Shown in pieces: positions 61,469 through 64,000 of a stretch of 64,000 bases of DNA. The notes beneath the pieces are model-generated. The model made no database searches. It was not told where the DNA came from and saw nothing but the letters and a program-made list of their open reading frames with translations. The stretch comes from Paenibacillus mucilaginosus 3016 (GTDB lineage: Bacteria > Bacillota > Bacilli > Paenibacillales > NBRC-103111). The translations under genes were made by a program, and so were the position numbers. Position 1 is the stretch's first letter. Each line of letters begins with the position of its first letter. Location of the stretch: contig NC_016935.1 in assembly GCF_000250655.1 (NCBI RefSeq), positions 762,001 to 826,000 of the forward strand, read 5' to 3'.

Positions 61469-62901
61469 GCTGTTTCCTCCTTTCCTATAGGGATGTGCAG
61501 TGTTATCCGTGTCCCCTGGCCGGGTGCGCTTTCGATCGTGACCAGATCGTCCCTCCCGTAATACAGGGCCAGCCGCTTGAAGACATTGCGGGTGCCGAGC
61601 CCGGTGGACTGCTTCGGCTCCGGTACGCCTTCGAGCCGGAGCAGGCTCTGCCGGACCTCCTCGCTCATGCCGGCTCCGTTGTCCGCCACCGTTATCGATA
61701 CCTCGTCCGCCGGATGGCGTGCAATGGTCACGCGGATGACCGCCCCCTGCTCGAGATCGGCAATGCCGTGCTGGAACGCATTCTCGACGAGCGGCTGCAG
61801 GGTCAGGGAAGGAATCCCGGCCTGCAGCGCGTCTTCATCGATCTCGAGTTCGAAGCGGACCCGGTCGCGGAAGCGGGCCTGCTGGATCGTCACGTATTCC
61901 TGCAGGTGCTGCAGCTCGTCCCGCAGCGTCACGGGCCGGTCGAGCCGGCCGAGGTTGTACCGCAGCAGGTTCGACATCGAGACGATGAGATCGCTGGTCC
62001 GCTCCGCTCCCTCCAGGAGCGCCAGCTTCGAGAGTACATTGAGCGTATTGAACAGGAAGTGCGGGTTGATCTGGCTCTGCAGGGCCTGCAGCTCGAGCTC
62101 CTTCAGCAGGCGGTCCTTCTCCAGGCTTTCCTTCTCCTTGCCGATGAGCACGGCCAGATCGGCGAGCATCGCCTGGAATGCGTCCGACAGGATGCCGAGC
62201 TCGTCCCCGGTAGGGGGGGGAGGCTCCGGCCGGAGATTGCCCCTCGCGATCTCCCGGGCCATGGCGACCAGTCGGCTGACCGGCCCGGTGATGCTGCGGG
62301 AGATCCATACGGCGGCGGCGAGGCTCAGCAGCGTGTTCACGGCGATGATCGCCGCCCCGAGCCGGTTGATGCGCCCGTTCTCCTCCCGGATCTCCCGGTA
62401 GACCGGCTGGTAGGAGCTCAGCTCCAGATCGACGAGGTGGAGCCCCTCTTCGCGGATGAAGCCGGCGGTACGCTCCGCCTCCCCATAGGCGACCAGAGCC
62501 GTGGAAGCGCCCGGCCCCGGAGGCTTGGCGGCCGTCAGGGCAGCCTGTTCCTGTTCCATCAGTGTGCCGAGCAGATTGGTGTAGGCGTTCACAGCCGGGG
62601 CCAACGGGGAGGTGGCAGAGGCTTCCGCCAGCAGTGAGCGGGCTTCGGCGAGCCCCGCCCTGGCCTCTGTAAGCGCAGCCCCGTTCCGCTCGGCCGGGTC
62701 CAGTAGGTACGTGTACAGCCGGCTCAGGTGCGTTTCGGCGGCCTGGACCGACTGCTTGTAGAGCAGGATCCGGCTCATCATCTCGTCATAGCTCCGCTGG
62801 ACGACCTTGCCGCTCTCGAAGAGGAAGTACGTGACCGTATTCATCAGGAGCACGAGCAGCGGCAGGAAGAGGAGCAGCTTGCGTCGGATCGTCATGGACA
62901 C
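61465..62901 (-). CDS. YesM-type sensor histidine kinase
   Basis: 478 residues. Two membrane helices (~7-27 and ~180-200) flank an extracellular helical region. HAMP ~200-252 is followed by the LytS/YesM phosphoacceptor in LQSQINPHFLFNTLNVLSKL and an ATPase with NAFQHGI, DNGAGM and GTGLGTRN-like STGLGTRNVFKRL. Overlaps the substrate-binding protein gene by 10 bases and the regulator by 4. The sensor probably acts with the membrane-tethered binding protein. Confidence 0.93.
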   Translation of the reverse strand: MSMTIRRKLLLFLPLLVLLMNTVTYFLFESGKVVQRSYDEMMSRILLYKQSVQAAETHLSRLYTYLLDPAERNGAALTEARAGLAEARSLLAEASATSPLAPAVNAYTNLLGTLMEQEQAALTAAKPPGPGASTALVAYGEAERTAGFIREEGLHLVDLELSSYQPVYREIREENGRINRLGAAIIAVNTLLSLAAAVWISRSITGPVSRLVAMAREIARGNLRPEPPPPTGDELGILSDAFQAMLADLAVLIGKEKESLEKDRLLKELELQALQSQINPHFLFNTLNVLSKLALLEGAERTSDLIVSMSNLLRYNLGRLDRPVTLRDELQHLQEYVTIQQARFRDRVRFELEIDEDALQAGIPSLTLQPLVENAFQHGIADLEQGAVIRVTIARHPADEVSITVADNGAGMSEEVRQSLLRLEGVPEPKQSTGLGTRNVFKRLALYYGRDDLVTIESAPGQGTRITLHIPIGKEETA

Positions 62902-63908
62902 GCGCCTCCCCCGGACGCCCGGCCGGCTTGCTCTGCCGCATCCGTATCCCTCGTATAGACCTCAGCGGCCGTAAAATGCTCGGAGGCCGGCATCCGCCCC
63001 TCCCAGTAGTCGCGGAGCAGGGTGACCGCATCATAGCCCATCCGGTACGGCTGCTGGACAAGCGTCGCGGTGATCCGGCAGCCCAGGATGGCCTCCTTGG
63101 TCTCGGCAAGGTCGTCAAAAGCGAAGATGCCGAGACCGCCCTGCGGGCGGGTGCGTTCGGCGGCATTCAGGGCGCCGAGGCCGTCCAGGGCGCTGAAGCC
63201 GATGATGTACCCGATGTCCGGATGTGCACTGAGCAGCTCCTCCGCCTGCTGGGCTGCCTGAAGGCGGGAGGGCTCGGTCGAGCGCACGCCCGCGATTTGC
63301 AGCCCGGGATAACGGGCTGCCACGGTCTGGAAGCCCTCCAGCCGCAGCTGCTGGCTGTAGGCCTGCGTGCCGATGAGCACCCCGATGCGGCCCCGGCCTC
63401 CGGTCTGCCGGGCGACGAGCTCGCCCATCGTCTCGCCGGCCTTCCGGTTGTCCGTGCCGATGTAGGCGAGCCGGCGGCTGCCCGGCTCGTCCGCATCGAC
63501 GGCGATCACCGGAATGCCCTCGCCGGCGGCCCGATCGATCAGAGCCCGGTGCTCCGCGCTGTTGATGCCCTGGACGAGGACAGCGTCGGGCCTTGCCGCC
63601 AAGGCTTTCTCGAGGAGCCGGATCTGCTCCTGCGGGTTGATGCGCAGCGGTCCCCGGTAGTCGAAGCTCATCCCGTAAGAGGCGGCGGCCTCCCGGGCGC
63701 CGCGTTCGATCGTGCGCCAGAACGGGTTGTCCTCGACCTGCCCGATCAGGACGATCTGCTTCGGAGGCTTGCCGCCGGGGGCGCCGGTCTCCGGGGAATG
63801 GGCGAGCTCCCGGATCCGCAGGGTGGCCAGCAGAAACTGCAGGAGCAGTCCGAGCAGCACGATCAGAAGAAGGACGATGCCTCCGTTCCACAAGTTGCGT
63901 GAGCGCAT
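62892..63908 (-). CDS. Membrane-anchored sugar-binding protein (RbsB-like)
   Basis: 338 residues. An N-terminal helix (~9-30) lacks a lipobox, so it acts as a membrane anchor. The periplasmic-binding-protein type I fold has GQVEDNPFWRTIERGAREAA, DAVLVQGINSAEHRALIDRA, IPVIAVDADEPGSRRLAYIG and TATLVQQPYRMGYDAV. First gene of a three-gene operon with the kinase and regulator and no permease, so it is more likely a sensory co-receptor than a transporter subunit. Confidence 0.88.
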   Translation of the reverse strand: MRSRNLWNGGIVLLLIVLLGLLLQFLLATLRIRELAHSPETGAPGGKPPKQIVLIGQVEDNPFWRTIERGAREAAASYGMSFDYRGPLRINPQEQIRLLEKALAARPDAVLVQGINSAEHRALIDRAAGEGIPVIAVDADEPGSRRLAYIGTDNRKAGETMGELVARQTGGRGRIGVLIGTQAYSQQLRLEGFQTVAARYPGLQIAGVRSTEPSRLQAAQQAEELLSAHPDIGYIIGFSALDGLGALNAAERTRPQGGLGIFAFDDLAETKEAILGCRITATLVQQPYRMGYDAVTLLRDYWEGRMPASEHFTAAEVYTRDTDAAEQAGRASGGGACP

Positions 63909-63943
63909 GCGGTTCTCCTTTTCGGTTCATTGGAAGTAGACCC

Positions 63944-63949
63944 ATTATA
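63944..63949 (-). promoter_or_regulatory. -10 element of the sugar-sensing operon
   Basis: TATAAT on the minus strand, 36 bases upstream of the ATG at 63908. No good -35 was seen. AAGGAG precedes the start codon. Confidence 0.45.
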
Positions 63950-64000
63950 CAAGAACGCGGCCCAACGAGAAAATCGGCTTCCGGGCCCACGCCAAAATAA

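Overview
The window looks like chromosomal DNA of a Paenibacillaceae bacterium, most likely a high-GC Paenibacillus. This rests on AGGAGG ribosome binding sites, frequent TTG/GTG starts, SigI/RsgI, SigD-type chemoreceptor promoters, YesM/YesN-type regulators, VTC-DUF4956 genes, CGNR and CBO0543 families, and intrinsic terminators after most transcription units. No rRNA, tRNA or CRISPR array was recognised.

Layout. 1-13 kb: the 3' end of leuA, a DUF1906 protein, a SigD-type chemoreceptor, a large stand-alone A-T-R (NRPS-reductase) enzyme, small proteins, a PLP aminotransferase, leuB, a PerR-box-controlled peroxiredoxin and gcvH. 13-21.6 kb (minus strand): a glucan gene set, namely DUF4912, a GH57 branching enzyme fused to a glycosyltransferase, a nucleotidyltransferase fused to a degenerate phosphohexomutase, KTSC, and a frameshifted GH15 glucoamylase. 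22-31 kb: a zinc-finger protein, sigI-rsgI, a monooxygenase with an upstream cre site, DinB, a CGNR regulator, an Fe-S aldo/keto reductase and a frameshifted leucyl aminopeptidase. 31.5-35.4 kb: an oxidoreductase, a multi-PAS kinase and a YuiH-type molybdopterin oxidoreductase.

35.4-43.5 kb is the most unusual part. The last 39 bp of the yuiH-like gene recur at 40.6 and 43.4 kb, and the two distal copies share a further ~65 bp. This looks like two tandem integrated elements whose target is the 3' end of yuiH. The first begins with a possible serine-recombinase remnant. The cargo is partly AT-rich (WYL regulator, DJ-1/PfpI protein) and much of it is decayed (IS110 transposase, CBO0543 gene, royal-jelly-type gene).

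43.5-64 kb: PadR with a pentapeptide protein, a second SigD-promoted chemoreceptor, a YdcZ-Crp-YdcZ cluster, a two-component system divergent from a VTC/DUF4956/beta-helix lipoprotein operon with 11-bp-periodic repeats between them, a secreted SGNH hydrolase, a sugar transporter, two intergenic repeat arrays, and a sugar-sensing SBP-kinase-AraC regulator operon cut by the window edge.

Single-base indels break at least six genes, including core ones. Some may be sequence errors, so the pseudogene calls need read-level confirmation.
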